Shown piece after piece: positions 26,140 through 35,245 of a DNA stretch of 64,000 nucleotides. Below the pieces are notes generated by a model, which was not told the DNA's origin, did not search any database, and was given only the letters and a program-made list of their open reading frames with translations. The DNA comes from Planctomycetaceae bacterium (lineage in GTDB: Bacteria > Planctomycetota > Planctomycetia > Pirellulales > Pirellulaceae). The position numbers were made by a program, and so were the translations under genes. Position 1 is the stretch's first letter. Each line of letters begins with the position of its first letter. The stretch lies in contig JAEUIQ010000043.1 in assembly GCA_016794985.1 (NCBI GenBank), positions 1-64,000 on the forward strand, written 5' to 3'.

Positions 26140-26212
26140 TCTCGCCAGTGCTAGTCTCGCCAGTGTCAGTCTCCGGCGTGTTGGTTTCGCGAGTGTTCGT
26201 CTCGCGAGTGTT
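26138..26212. repeat. 15-bp tandem repeat overlapping the stop of the YceI-like gene
   Basis: Five copies of a 15-base unit in exact register (AGTCTCGCCAGTGCT type). The first two are identical except at the last two bases and the others are diverged. The unit length is a multiple of three. The gene's TAG stop lies in copy 1, another in-frame TAG starts copy 2, and copy 3 has CAG at that place. Confidence 0.8.
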
Positions 26213-26323
26213 CGTCGATACGTGGGGGTAATCCGGGGCTTGCCAGACCTGGGGTATGAGATAGAATACGAGGCAAGTTCACGAGAAACTTGGACGACCG
26301 CACCCAAACGAGTCGTCCGGTAT

Positions 26324-26397
<74 letters not shown>

Positions 26398-26777
26398 TTT
26401 TTGTTAGTCGGTCTACTTCATATCGCGGTCTCTTAGTCGCGCCGAAGTTGTGGTTGCGTTGCTCAAGTAGACGAGCCGATCTCTTACTTGTCGTGGAACG
26501 TCGTCGCTGCACGACACGGCGGTTGTGTTCCGTTTGGGTGCTGGCCGTTCGTCGGTTGACACCGACAGTCAATACGGGTCGCCGCGCGGCGGCTGTGACG
26601 GTTGTTGGTTTTCAGTTTCGCAGCGAGCAGCGAGAAGTGTCGAGGATCTTTTGTTTTACTCGGCCTAGAGTGTACGATGTTCTCGAACCCGCTCGTTCAG
26701 TCTCCGCTCGAGGCGGGGCCGCTAAGGTACCTTCTCTTTCAATTCATTCGCCACAAGTTTTCCGAAGTCGCCTTCTC

Positions 26778-27323
26778 ATGAACTCGAACAAACGTCGTCA
26801 GGCGAGTCTTTTTCTTTCTGATCAAACCAAAATCGAGTCGCTGCGGCTTCGATACAACCCGGTCCAGGCCCAGCTGATCCCCGCACATGTGACGCTTTGT
26901 CGCGAAGATGAGGTCACGGACTGGGGGGCTCTGCGGACGAAATTGGAACTGCTTGTTCCGTTTGAACTAACGCTTGAGTTTGGTATTCCGGTGCGCGAGA
27001 ACGATTTCGTTTACTTGCCTGTCGTCGCGGGGGTAGAAGCCTATCAAGAATTGCGCTGTAAGATTCTATCGAAGGAGGCTCGTCTGCCGATGCCGCATCT
27101 CACCATGATTCACCCGCGAAACGGAACCTGCACCGATGAAATTTTCACCGAAATGAGGGCCGCCATCGACTCACCGTTTCAATTCACGTTTCGAGAAGTC
27201 AGGTTGATTGAGCAAGAAGGAGCGGGAGTCTGGCAGGTCATTTCGCGAGTCGGTATTCCCGATCAGAATGAACCAGGCCCCTCAAGCCACGAATCGTGTG
27301 GTCGCGGGTTCTCTATGCCGTGA
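26778..27323 (+). CDS. 2H phosphoesterase / 2'-5' RNA ligase-like protein
   Basis: This protein of 181 residues carries two His-x-Thr motifs at 2H spacing: PAHVTLC (about residue 37) and MPHLTMIHPRNG (about residue 106). This is the active-site pattern of the 2'-5' RNA ligase/cyclic phosphodiesterase superfamily, whose members act on 2',3'-cyclic phosphates or 2'-5' linkages in RNA. The C-terminal strand pattern FTFREVRLIEQEGAGVWQVISR fits the family. The start at 26778 is taken because the 110 upstream codons of the same frame have no recognisable content. The gene follows tRNA-Arg by 380 bases, which hold no other gene. Confidence 0.82.
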   Translation: MNSNKRRQASLFLSDQTKIESLRLRYNPVQAQLIPAHVTLCREDEVTDWGALRTKLELLVPFELTLEFGIPVRENDFVYLPVVAGVEAYQELRCKILSKEARLPMPHLTMIHPRNGTCTDEIFTEMRAAIDSPFQFTFREVRLIEQEGAGVWQVISRVGIPDQNEPGPSSHESCGRGFSMP

Positions 27324-27350
27324 AGGATTTTTCCCAGCCAATCCAGTACC

Positions 27351-27670
27351 GTTGTGTCGGCCCTGCGGGCAAGGCTGCGACCCATTTTTTTGTGCTCACG
27401 TTCAGCACTTGTGTCGGCCCCTTCGGGCCTGTTTAAGCCAGGAAAAATGCTTCACAGCGTTGCCCTGCAGGCCTTTTCTGATTTTGGAGCGACTCCAACC
27501 GGTGGCTAACGCACACCGGCTCGGGTTGTGTCGGCCCATTCGGGCCTGTTTTTCAGACGGAAAAATACTTCACGGCGTAGGAGGCTTCGCGAAGCATCGT
27601 GAAGTTGTAACCGGTGGCTTGCGCCGACCGGCAAGGGATGTGTCGGCCCCTTCGGGCCTGTTTTTCAGAC
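27351..27670. repeat. Cluster of tgtgtcggccc...gggcctgttttt hairpins
   Basis: Four copies (27352, 27409, 27526, 27640) of a short hairpin, GGCCC-loop-GGGCC. Three are followed by TGTTT or TGTTTTT, so each looks like a weak Rho-independent terminator for the upstream phosphoesterase gene. The last two are preceded by an accggtggc...accggc palindrome at 27497 and 27609, and copies two to four are followed by GACGG/GAAAAA and TTCACGGCG-like tags. The same pairing occurs at 340-395. The interval 27324-27723 has no gene. Confidence 0.75.
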
Positions 27671-27723
27671 GGAAAAAATGGGCCACGGCGCAGCGAATGG
27701 CGCCGCGGCGACTCAAACGTCGT

Positions 27724-28914
27724 TTATCGATTCAAGTTTTGATGACCCGGCGAGTGATGTCGAGCCCGCTGGTACAGTTCGGACGCTTTCCGACGCAATT
27801 CATCGGCCATCGAGTATTCGCCCACATCTTCCAGGTCCCAAGCCGCCTCTTCCAACCGTCGTGCGGCTTGGCGAACTCGATGACTCTGATCGGGGCCCAG
27901 CGAAGGTCGTTGGTTCGTCCGAACCATATCGTCGATTTGACGATCCTGGCGTCGACGTGCGTCTTGGTTCCATTCGTTGGAACTGACGCGAGCCGGATCA
28001 TCTCCGATGGATGACTGGACGGAAGGCGATCGCATGCGTTCTGAATCTGCCTGCCTAGGAACGAATTGCTGCGGCGACATATCGGACCGCGGTTCACCGG
28101 AGTTCTCTGTTCTCTGAACAGGAGGTTGCGGAAGATGTGGTGGAACTCCTGGCGCGAATTGCGGTGGCATCGCGAATTGATTCGGGACGATCATGTGCGG
28201 ATTTCCGATCACAAGCGGTTGACCGTGTCCCTGAATCGTCGATGGCTGAAAGGTACTTGGCGGGAACGAGCCATACGGCGGGACTTGACTCCAGCTAAGG
28301 ACCGGCGACTGTGGTGGCACCGGCTGTTGCCAATGGGGTGACGGTTGGCCGTGGGGAACTGGTTGGGCGTGAGGTGAAGGTTGGCCCTGAGTTGGCGGAT
28401 GAATATTCATCGATGGATGAGCATTGGTGGGCGGTGCCGACCAGGGAACAGAATTGGGGTGCGGTCCTTGAGGTGCACTGGGTATTAATGCTGGCATCGC
28501 CTCACGCGATTTATCGGATTGTTCTTGCTCGATCAAAGAAGCCAGCGCCGTTTGGAAATCCTCTGGGCTGCCGATGTTTGTGCCGACTCGCGCCCGCAAC
28601 GCCATCAGCTCTTGCAGTTTGCCCATGTTTTCTGGCGAACAAGTTGCTGTCGGACAAGTTGCTGTCGGACAAGCTGTCGTTGGGCATTCTTGTGTGGTGC
28701 AGCTGGCCTCGTCCTGGGATGCCGGGAGAATGGCAATCGAGCTAACTTGAGGGGCCGATTCGACCAGGATCTGCGCCGGTGCGGTTTCTTGAGGGCTTGG
28801 AAACTTGGCGGGTGGCAATAATAGGGGCCAGCCAAACAAGCTGGCCGATCCTGCAATCTGCAAGACGGTCGCGACCGAGGCAAAACCAGAACGAAAACAA
28901 CGCAACTGAACCAT
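27724..28914 (-). CDS. Exported Pro/Gln-rich protein, function unknown
   Basis: This 396-residue protein starts at 28914, with GGGAGTG just upstream and an N-terminal signal-like helix (ASVATVLQIAGSASLFGWPLLL). A Cys-rich segment (QECPTTACPTATCPTATCS) is encoded by a 15-bp tandem repeat near 28625-28680. Residues 150-290 are a low-complexity Pro/Gln/His region (HPPTQGQPSPHAQPVPHGQPS). The C-terminal 70 residues are charged and helical (VRQAARRLEEAAWDLEDVGEY, then ADELRRKASELYQRARH). This is a planctomycete-style secreted or cell-surface protein. I do not recognise a characterised family. Confidence 0.7.
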   Translation of the reverse strand: MVQLRCFRSGFASVATVLQIAGSASLFGWPLLLPPAKFPSPQETAPAQILVESAPQVSSIAILPASQDEASCTTQECPTTACPTATCPTATCSPENMGKLQELMALRARVGTNIGSPEDFQTALASLIEQEQSDKSREAMPALIPSAPQGPHPNSVPWSAPPTNAHPSMNIHPPTQGQPSPHAQPVPHGQPSPHWQQPVPPQSPVLSWSQVPPYGSFPPSTFQPSTIQGHGQPLVIGNPHMIVPNQFAMPPQFAPGVPPHLPQPPVQRTENSGEPRSDMSPQQFVPRQADSERMRSPSVQSSIGDDPARVSSNEWNQDARRRQDRQIDDMVRTNQRPSLGPDQSHRVRQAARRLEEAAWDLEDVGEYSMADELRRKASELYQRARHHSPGHQNLNR

Positions 28915-29051
28915 CGAACACTCCCTTGCCAACAAACCTTGCATCCATTTTGTTCGGTCGAAACTTAGGTTCAACCGAGCGGCGAAGGCTTAGTATATGC
29001 CGCAACTAGGAATGTCTCCAACACGAGTTTGCCGCAAGGCAGCCAATGATA

Positions 29052-29708
29052 CTACTTTCGCGCGATCCAGGTCCAATGGCGGTCGCTGGTGGCCACCACG
29101 GATTCGGGCCCGCAACCAAATTCAGTGATCAATGATCGAATTTCTTCCAGCGAGAGAGCGGCATGCAGCGAATCGTCGAACATCTGTTGTTGGTGTTCGT
29201 TGCCAGTGCCAGCGTACGTTTCGACAAGGCGGCGCAATTCTTCTTCGGTTTGCGGTCGGAGCAAATCGCGAAAAAATAGAGTGCCTCCGGCCCTTGTCAC
29301 ACGCCATGCTTCCCGCAAAACCTCGATCGGGGAAGGAATATGGTGAATGATGCTGTTGCTAATCACCCAATCGAACATGCCGGTCGCGTAGGGCATGGCT
29401 TTGGCGTCGCAATGAGAGAGCTGAACGACTCGAGTCATCCCCGCAATCTCCAAATTCAAACGAGCTCGTTCCAGCATGGCGACCGCCGCGTCCGCTGCCA
29501 TGATTCGGCACTCGAACCCACGTTTCACGATTTCGATCGGAATCAACGCGGTTCCTGTCCCCAAGTCCAACACGTCCCCGCCCGCGAACCCGGCATCCGT
29601 CATATCATTGACAAAAACGTTGTTCACATGGGAGTGGTCCATGTTGTTGTAGTCTCGCGCCTCCTCGGGCGAGTCCATCACTTCCGGTTCCAAGACCCGC
29701 TGCAGCAT
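29052..29708 (-). CDS. Class I SAM-dependent methyltransferase
   Basis: This 218-residue protein has SAM motif I DVLDLGTGTALIPIEI, motif II acidic residue in IMAADAAVAMLERAR, and ISNSIIHHIPSPIEVLREAWRVTRAGGTLFFRDL, typical of the UbiE/Methyltransf_11 group. The start region contains ARDYNNMDHSHVNNVFVNDM. The substrate is unknown. It lies downstream of groES on the same strand, separated by the 33-bp tandem repeat array. Confidence 0.85.
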   Translation of the reverse strand: MLQRVLEPEVMDSPEEARDYNNMDHSHVNNVFVNDMTDAGFAGGDVLDLGTGTALIPIEIVKRGFECRIMAADAAVAMLERARLNLEIAGMTRVVQLSHCDAKAMPYATGMFDWVISNSIIHHIPSPIEVLREAWRVTRAGGTLFFRDLLRPQTEEELRRLVETYAGTGNEHQQQMFDDSLHAALSLEEIRSLITEFGCGPESVVATSDRHWTWIARK

Positions 29709-29767
29709 GGAGCATTCCTCTTTGTTTTGGCAACCAAGCTCGATTCGCGAACGAGAGGTTGCCCATT

Positions 29768-29932
29768 GTCGCTGACCGCTCCGTCGGTCGGATTCAGTAT
29801 GTCGCTGACCGCTCCGTCGGTCAGATTCGGCTTGTCGCCGACCGCTCCGTCGGTCGGATTCGGTTTGTCGCTGACCGCTCCGTCGGTCAGATTCGGCTTG
29901 TCGCTGACCGCTCCGTCGGTCAGATTCGGCTT
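29768..29932. repeat. 33-bp tandem repeat array, five units
   Basis: Five consecutive 33-base units, each with a CTGACCG-N6-CGGTCAG hairpin (two units with single changes) followed by a GGATTCGG-like tail. There are no spacers between units. Related single hairpins lie at 63063-63078 and 63125-63144. The array sits between groES (upstream) and the methyltransferase gene (downstream) on the minus strand. Confidence 0.9.
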
Positions 29933-29967
29933 CTCGCCACGCTTTCGCCCAGCAAGCTCAAGGCCAA

Positions 29968-30255
29968 TCAGCGAAGAATGGCCAACAACTCGCTTTCGTC
30001 CAGGATCAAGACACTGTGTCCGTCAACCGTGATCTCGGTACCGGCCCAAGCCGAAAAAAGAACCCGATCTCCATCAGCAACTTGGGGTTTCACGCGAACG
30101 CCCGACTTGGTCAAGCGCCCTGGGCCCACCGATAAGACTTTGCCTTGCGTTGGCTTGTCTTTCGCGGATTCCGGTAGAAAAAGTCCGCCACTGGTTTTTT
30201 CAGCGGCATCCAAACGACGAACAAGGATTTTGTCGCCTAGAGGTTCGACCTTCAT
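29968..30255 (-). CDS. groES: Co-chaperonin GroES
   Basis: This 95-residue protein is collinear with GroES: MKVEPLGDKILVRRLDAAEKTSGGLFLPESAKDK (mobile loop TSGG.. included), GKVLSVGPGR, and the C-terminal ILDESELLAIL. It caps GroEL and closes the folding chamber. The start at 30255 is the standard GroES beginning; a Met at 30300 in the same frame would add 15 atypical residues. No groEL gene is adjacent, so it may be one of several groES copies. Confidence 0.95.
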   Translation of the reverse strand: MKVEPLGDKILVRRLDAAEKTSGGLFLPESAKDKPTQGKVLSVGPGRLTKSGVRVKPQVADGDRVLFSAWAGTEITVDGHSVLILDESELLAILR

Positions 30256-30553
30256 TTTTTGATCTTCAACATTTAAAGTAGAACCGCGAAGGGTCGTCAT
30301 TCGCTAGCAGTGGATGACCCGGCCCCTAGAATTCCGGCCCTTATTTTCTCAGGAACCTGGGCAGATGCAAGGCACGGCGAGTAATGGTTCACAATATTTC
30401 AGCTCAAAATCCAGAAAACCGGGATCCGGCTAAATAGTTTGGGGGGACTGTTCCGATAGTTACAGTTGTAGCGACCGAATTTCGGCCGTTTCGTGTATTG
30501 TGCTGGCGACTCCAACCCGTTGGCGCACCCGATTCCCAGGGCAAGGATGTTCC

Positions 30554-32380
30554 ATGGCTGAGTCGAAGAACTCCCCCACAACGGAAAAACCAGGCGAAAA
30601 CGGCTCGCGACCGGAACGTCTCGACCGCGCCCATGCACAATTCGGGAATCATCCGCACGTGGTTTTTGGGGCCAAAAAGTCAAAAACGGAATCCGAACCT
30701 TTTTCTGAATTACCAGCGAAACTTCAGGCGAGGATGGATCGACTGCTCGCGGACCTGGCCGCTCTGGAAGAGCCCGAGTATCACGAAACCGTCCCTGGTG
30801 ACTTGATAGAAATTCGCTCGGAATCAAATTCGATCCACCTGCCGGAACTCACCGAGCTAGAACCCGAACTCGTTCCCGAGGACATTGTCACCGTTCCGTT
30901 TCGTCCATCTGCGAGCACCCTGCCCGCGTCGGAAAACCCACGGGCTCAAGTCGAGGTGGATTTGCCAGAAGCCGCGATTCCGCCACGCGACCAACCTTCT
31001 TTGGCGGATGTTTCGCATTCGTTTAGTCGGCAAGCTCGGGAAATTTTGGAGATCATCAAGCGTCGACAAGACGAACTCTCGATCCAGAAAAATGAATTAG
31101 AGTTGCGCGAAGCCGGGTTGGAAAAACGGATTCGGCAAGAGCGGTTGGCCTTGGTTGAACGCCAGCGACAGCTCGAACAATCATTGACCGTCCATCGCCC
31201 GCCGACGTCGCTGTTGGAACGCGTCGATCAGGCGGAACTTGATTCTCGAATTGCGATAGCTCCCGAATCGATCGACCATCCGATTCCGTCCGAGCCGTCC
31301 ATTCCAAACGAGTCGGTTGAACGACGAATTACTCCCGAGTGGATCGCGGTTCATGAACGCATGCATGGCGGGACTGCGGCGAATCAGGATCAACACTTCT
31401 ACGACGTGATCGAAGAGTTCGTAGCGCGGCAAGTGCAGCAAGAGAATTCTGGCGTTGTCGCCAACTCGATCGTTAGCAGCACTTCCAATCCGACTGTTTC
31501 GATTTCGCAGGGACGCCGCGAGGCGCCATCGCCAGCGTCGCCGCATTCTGCGACGAAAGCAGCCGCATTCGATACAACTGTCCGCGACGACGGGACGGCT
31601 ATGGCGGCGTGGCAGCGACAGGCCGAACATTTGCGTCAACAACATGAAACGGCGATTCGTTCGTTGCGACAAACTCGCCGCCAACTCGAGTTGTTAAAAG
31701 ATATCTTGACGCAACAACAGTCGCTGTGGGCCAAACAAGCAGAAGATTTGGAAGCTTATCGCGCCCACACTGAGGGGACATACGCGGCGCAGCAGCAACA
31801 ATGGCTGATTGGGCTCGAGGATGTCGAGCGGCTGCGGATCCTGGAACAGAATGAATCATCCAAGCGCAAGACCTTTCTGGATCATCGGGAGGCGGCCTTG
31901 CACGAAGCGGAAGAAAGGTTGCAGCAATCTCAGGTTGAAGTGTTGCGCGACCGTGTGATTCTGAAGCAATTGGAACGAACGATTCGGCAATCAATTTCCA
32001 ATGCGGACTGGAGCCAGCGTTGGCAAATCATCTCGGAAGAAACGCAGTCGTACCTCAAGAAGGTCCACGAAGAAGCGGAGGCGATCCAAGCAGAGACCAA
32101 GCGTCGAACCGATCGATTGGAGTCGCGAAAGTCAGAGATGTTACTCTATCGCGAATCGCTCCGTAGTTGGATCGAAAGGCAGATGAAGTTGGTTAGTCGA
32201 CGAGTCGGTCATAGTGAAGATCGGGAAAGCGTCGTGCGACAAGCTTCTGCCGAGTTGGCTGCCGCTCGCCGCGAGTTGAAAGATCAACAAGACGCGCTCG
32301 AAGCCTTGTTCGGCCACAGCTTGCAGATCATTGACGAGCGATTGGATGCGGCGAGGCTACCCAGTCAAGAAGCCGCGTAA
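30554..32380 (+). CDS. Long coiled-coil protein, function unknown
   Basis: This 608-residue soluble protein has no signal peptide. AAGGA lies six bases before ATG 30554. Two coiled-coil blocks stand out: residues about 160-225 (REILEIIKRRQDELSIQKNE, then ERQRQLEQSL) and about 350-590 (AWQRQAEHLRQQHETAIRSL and QTRRQLELLKDIL, then KKVHEEAEAIQAETKRRTDR). A region rich in Pro, Glu and Ser links them. Arg, Gln and Glu dominate. It is likely a structural or scaffold protein of the planctomycete cytoplasm, but no specific role can be assigned. Confidence 0.7.
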   Translation: MAESKNSPTTEKPGENGSRPERLDRAHAQFGNHPHVVFGAKKSKTESEPFSELPAKLQARMDRLLADLAALEEPEYHETVPGDLIEIRSESNSIHLPELTELEPELVPEDIVTVPFRPSASTLPASENPRAQVEVDLPEAAIPPRDQPSLADVSHSFSRQAREILEIIKRRQDELSIQKNELELREAGLEKRIRQERLALVERQRQLEQSLTVHRPPTSLLERVDQAELDSRIAIAPESIDHPIPSEPSIPNESVERRITPEWIAVHERMHGGTAANQDQHFYDVIEEFVARQVQQENSGVVANSIVSSTSNPTVSISQGRREAPSPASPHSATKAAAFDTTVRDDGTAMAAWQRQAEHLRQQHETAIRSLRQTRRQLELLKDILTQQQSLWAKQAEDLEAYRAHTEGTYAAQQQQWLIGLEDVERLRILEQNESSKRKTFLDHREAALHEAEERLQQSQVEVLRDRVILKQLERTIRQSISNADWSQRWQIISEETQSYLKKVHEEAEAIQAETKRRTDRLESRKSEMLLYRESLRSWIERQMKLVSRRVGHSEDRESVVRQASAELAAARRELKDQQDALEALFGHSLQIIDERLDAARLPSQEAA

Positions 32381-32598
32381 ATCAGGTCCATTTCGCCTGA
32401 ATTGTTGGCAGCAACCTGCGAACTCTCTTGGGTAGAACCCCGCCGTCCCGTTATCAACCTCTCATCAGCAACCATCATTTTGCGGCTTCCAAATTTGCTT
32501 GCCATCGATACCTCGGTCGCCGATTCGAACAACTGGCACCGCCGTTGTCTTATTGGCTCCGAGGTCATCGACGAGTTTTTGGAACTCGCAATCGAAAG

Positions 32599-33861
32599 TC
32601 AATCCCAACCCAATCCGGCGACCTCCGTGACACGGTCCAACTGAGCGGCCAGCCCGACCCGGTAAATGATTTCAGCAATTTGCGACGGTGAGAAATACCG
32701 TTGCAACGCCACAATGTCCTGGTCGGTCATGCTTTGCGGGGAATGGGTTAACTTGCGCGCAAATTGCAATGCGGTGCCGCGTTCCGAGTCCGGCTTTTCA
32801 GCCAACAAGGCAAACACTTCTGGCTCGCTCCATCCCTCCGCCACCAACTGCTCGCAAGCCAAGTGTTGCACGTACGGTGCGCCGTCCTCGACAGCACATA
32901 CGAACAATAGACAACTGGACAGATGCTTTGGCAAATGACTTGTCGATTTTGCGATCGACCACTGATCCAGCCATTGTTTGCCAGCGATTGGGAAATTCAG
33001 CAGCAAGGCAGCATGAGGTTCTGTCGCTTCGCCGACGTTCTCTGCCGTCGTTGCCAACGGCAAGCGAGATTTCCGCAATTTTGCTTCCGCCAACGTCTTC
33101 CGCCAAGCCTCTAAATCACTGGGAAGTGGCCGCTTCGTCGGTGGACGTCCCACGACCGTCGATGGTTTTTCGAGTTCCGCGGCCGAAAGACTGGTGGAAA
33201 AATCACGCTCCATTTCTTGAGGAATCCCCAGCGAGTCGGTCCAACGATTGGTCGAGTTGTACCGTCCGACAAGAAACGCCATCTCCAATATTTCGAGCTC
33301 GGTAAAGTGCTTCTTCAACCCAGTGACTAGTTCGTCGGTAATCGTGTGAGGCGCCTCCGTCAGCACGCGAGCGAACTCGAAACCAGCTTGATGTCGCGGA
33401 CTGAATCGCTTCCAATCGGTATCCAGCCACAACAGCATCTCTTCGGTCAAACCTTCTTTCTTCAGTTTGACTTCTTGATGTCCCAAGCAGTAATGGCAGT
33501 TGTTGACCCGCGACGCAATCCAAAACAATTCGACTCCAAAATCGTTGGGTAACGTCATCGCGGGATCGGGCGTCCGAGTGCCGCTGGCTTGGAACTCTGC
33601 CGGCAAATACAGTTTTCGCATTCGTCCATTGTTGACCACACCCAGCGCTCCCGGCGGTTGTGCTGGATCGGGCTCTTGTTCCGTCAGCGGTAGCCTTGCT
33701 TCGCGATGCTTTAGTTTCTCCAGTGCTTCCAACACGGCAGCTCGGCCTTGTGGAATCGCTTTGGGCAGATTCGAGTTGGACTCTTGGGTCCAACTTCGAG
33801 AAGGCATCCACAGCAATAATCCAAAGGCGATCCAAGTCGCAACGCTCCCTTTTTTAATCAT
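32599..33861 (-). CDS. Tandem AhpD-like (carboxymuconolactone decarboxylase fold) protein, second domain degenerate
   Basis: This 420-residue exported protein has signal MIKKGSVATWIAFGLLLWMP and two AhpD-like domains. The first (about residues 90-215) has the redox motif NNCHYCLGHQE (Cys122, Cys125, His128) and the helix GFEFARVLTEAPHTITDELV. The second (about residues 270-415) repeats the layout (GTALQFARKLTHSPQSMTDQDI), but the corresponding position reads EDGAPYVQHL, with Ala and Val in place of the Cys pair. AhpD-like proteins are usually peroxidase or disulfide enzymes. It is followed upstream on the same strand by a lipoprotein gene 11 bases away. Confidence 0.82.
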   Translation of the reverse strand: MIKKGSVATWIAFGLLLWMPSRSWTQESNSNLPKAIPQGRAAVLEALEKLKHREARLPLTEQEPDPAQPPGALGVVNNGRMRKLYLPAEFQASGTRTPDPAMTLPNDFGVELFWIASRVNNCHYCLGHQEVKLKKEGLTEEMLLWLDTDWKRFSPRHQAGFEFARVLTEAPHTITDELVTGLKKHFTELEILEMAFLVGRYNSTNRWTDSLGIPQEMERDFSTSLSAAELEKPSTVVGRPPTKRPLPSDLEAWRKTLAEAKLRKSRLPLATTAENVGEATEPHAALLLNFPIAGKQWLDQWSIAKSTSHLPKHLSSCLLFVCAVEDGAPYVQHLACEQLVAEGWSEPEVFALLAEKPDSERGTALQFARKLTHSPQSMTDQDIVALQRYFSPSQIAEIIYRVGLAAQLDRVTEVAGLGWD

Positions 33862-33872
33862 CGTTCGTTCCT

Positions 33873-34256
33873 TTATTCCAATCGGCTGATTGTTTTGGCT
33901 GGGACGGTCGTCACCAAATACTCGATCTTGCGCTGACGATCCTCTTGACCGTCAGCACCGTTGAACTGTAGCTCAACCTCGAACTTGACGTTGGTGACGT
34001 ACATCTCACCATTGGTCAGGATGCGGAAGTCTTTTAGTTTCGCGCCCTTGGCAAGCTGGTCGTCAGCAAAATACACCGGTGGGTTCAAAGAGCGCAGGTC
34101 TTCGGCTTTCTTGCCGGACTTCCAAAGTTCCAGCGAGTTGGACAACAATTCACGCGCCTCGTTGATGTCGGAATCGGGAGCGCGGACCTCCGACGGTCCG
34201 CACCCACCTATCAACAAAGCCAAAGCCATCCAGCCGATCATCGAAGCGCGACTCAT
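33873..34256 (-). CDS. Small lipoprotein, function unknown
   Basis: This protein of 127 residues (start 34256; a Met at 34241 is also possible) has a lipoprotein signal MIGWMALALLIGGC with lipobox IGGC. The mature part includes ELLSNSLELWKSGKKAEDL and ends in a beta-rich stretch (MYVTNVKFEVELQFNGADGQE). No family was recognised. It is 11 bases from the AhpD-like gene and overlaps or abuts the DUF1559 gene, so the three probably form one operon. Confidence 0.7.
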   Translation of the reverse strand: MSRASMIGWMALALLIGGCGPSEVRAPDSDINEARELLSNSLELWKSGKKAEDLRSLNPPVYFADDQLAKGAKLKDFRILTNGEMYVTNVKFEVELQFNGADGQEDRQRKIEYLVTTVPAKTISRLE

Positions 34257-34270
34257 GAAGCATTGCAGAA

Positions 34271-35245
34271 TCACAGTTCACTCCCGGTAAAGGTCTCGCC
34301 ACCATTTCGTGTCCCCATCGCTCGCCAAACTTCGAGGCTGATGTCGTCTGCGACAAGTCCGATCGAACCATCGCAACGACCTAAATTGACACCACCGGGG
34401 TGAAAGCTCTTGGCTGAAGTTGAGATCCGTCCAGGCGGAAACATGCACGATCGGCTGTTCGGTACATCGACGTGGAAGTAAATGGTGGACGAGTGGTATC
34501 CGCGCAACCAAGGTGCGCCGACGTCACTGACCCGTTGAAACGAAAGACTATTGATGTCGATGGCCCGGCAATCGGCCACGGCCGCGTCAGGATTCGCCGG
34601 ATTGGTCTGTGGCCAAAAGGTGTCTGTGGCCGAAACCATCGCATTCGAATGATCACCCTTGCCATGTTCGCTGATGGATGCTGTGTTCGAGAGTCCATCT
34701 CCGATTTCCGCGAGTCGCAGGTTCGAGTTTAGGAAGAAAACTCCATTTGGATCGGGCTGGCCAAAATTAGGATCGGCGGTATCCGTGGTCGCTCGCCCCC
34801 AAAGAATCCCGGAGCCTTGATTGAATCGATAGTTGTTCCCTGCCATGCCGGGAGGCACCATGGTCTGTGGATCCGTCGGACAATTGAATCCGCCAACCTG
34901 CATCGCCCGCACAGGAGCGTTGTTCGCATGCGAAAACAAAACCGTAAAGTCGATCTTCTCGTAAATGTTTCCCAGTTCCATGTACGAAAGCAATTTGGAA
35001 TGGGCCGAGAATCCCAAGTTGTCACGTCCAAACGGGAGTCGCTGTTTGGCCGACTCGTAGTTCAGCATCGCGAGGTTCAATTGACGGATATTGTTGGAAC
35101 ATTGGCTACGGCGGGCGGCTTCGCGGGCCATTTGAACAGCTGGCAAAAGCAGTCCCATCAAGACCGCGATGATGGCAATGACAACCAAAAGTTCGACTAG
35201 GGTGAAACCGCGTCGAACCTGACGTAGGTTATTTAAAGTGGACAT
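34271..35245 (-). CDS. DUF1559 prepilin-type protein
   Basis: This 324-residue protein starts at 35245 with a type IV prepilin leader ([28 protein letters not shown]) followed by [25 protein letters not shown]. It ends with the H-x9-DG motif ([14 protein letters not shown]), both hallmarks of DUF1559. The family numbers dozens to hundreds of copies per planctomycete genome, and its role (pseudopilus-like or surface protein) is unsolved. Cleavage would be G/F before TLVEL by a prepilin peptidase encoded elsewhere. Confidence 0.93.
   Translation of the reverse strand: MSTLNNLRQVRRGFTLVELLVVIAIIAVLMGLLLPAVQMAREAARRSQCSNNIRQLNLAMLNYESAKQRLPFGRDNLGFSAHSKLLSYMELGNIYEKIDFTVLFSHANNAPVRAMQVGGFNCPTDPQTMVPPGMAGNNYRFNQGSGILWGRATTDTADPNFGQPDPNGVFFLNSNLRLAEIGDGLSNTASISEHGKGDHSNAMVSATDTFWPQTNPANPDAAVADCRAIDINSLSFQRVSDVGAPWLRGYHSSTIYFHVDVPNSRSCMFPPGRISTSAKSFHPGGVNLGRCDGSIGLVADDISLEVWRAMGTRNGGETFTGSEL

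Noticed and set aside
26448..26777. Extended N-terminus of the 2H phosphoesterase frame
   Set aside because: The 110 codons upstream of the Met at 26778 are Arg-rich without domain character, and the family begins after this Met.
29768..29932. Possible CRISPR array
   Set aside because: The five 33-base units are directly contiguous with no variable spacers and no cas genes are nearby.
29759..30032. Repeat protein encoded by the 33-bp array (SLTAPSVRFGL units)
   Set aside because: The array unit is a multiple of three so it stays open by construction; it has no start signal and the related copies elsewhere are plainly intergenic.
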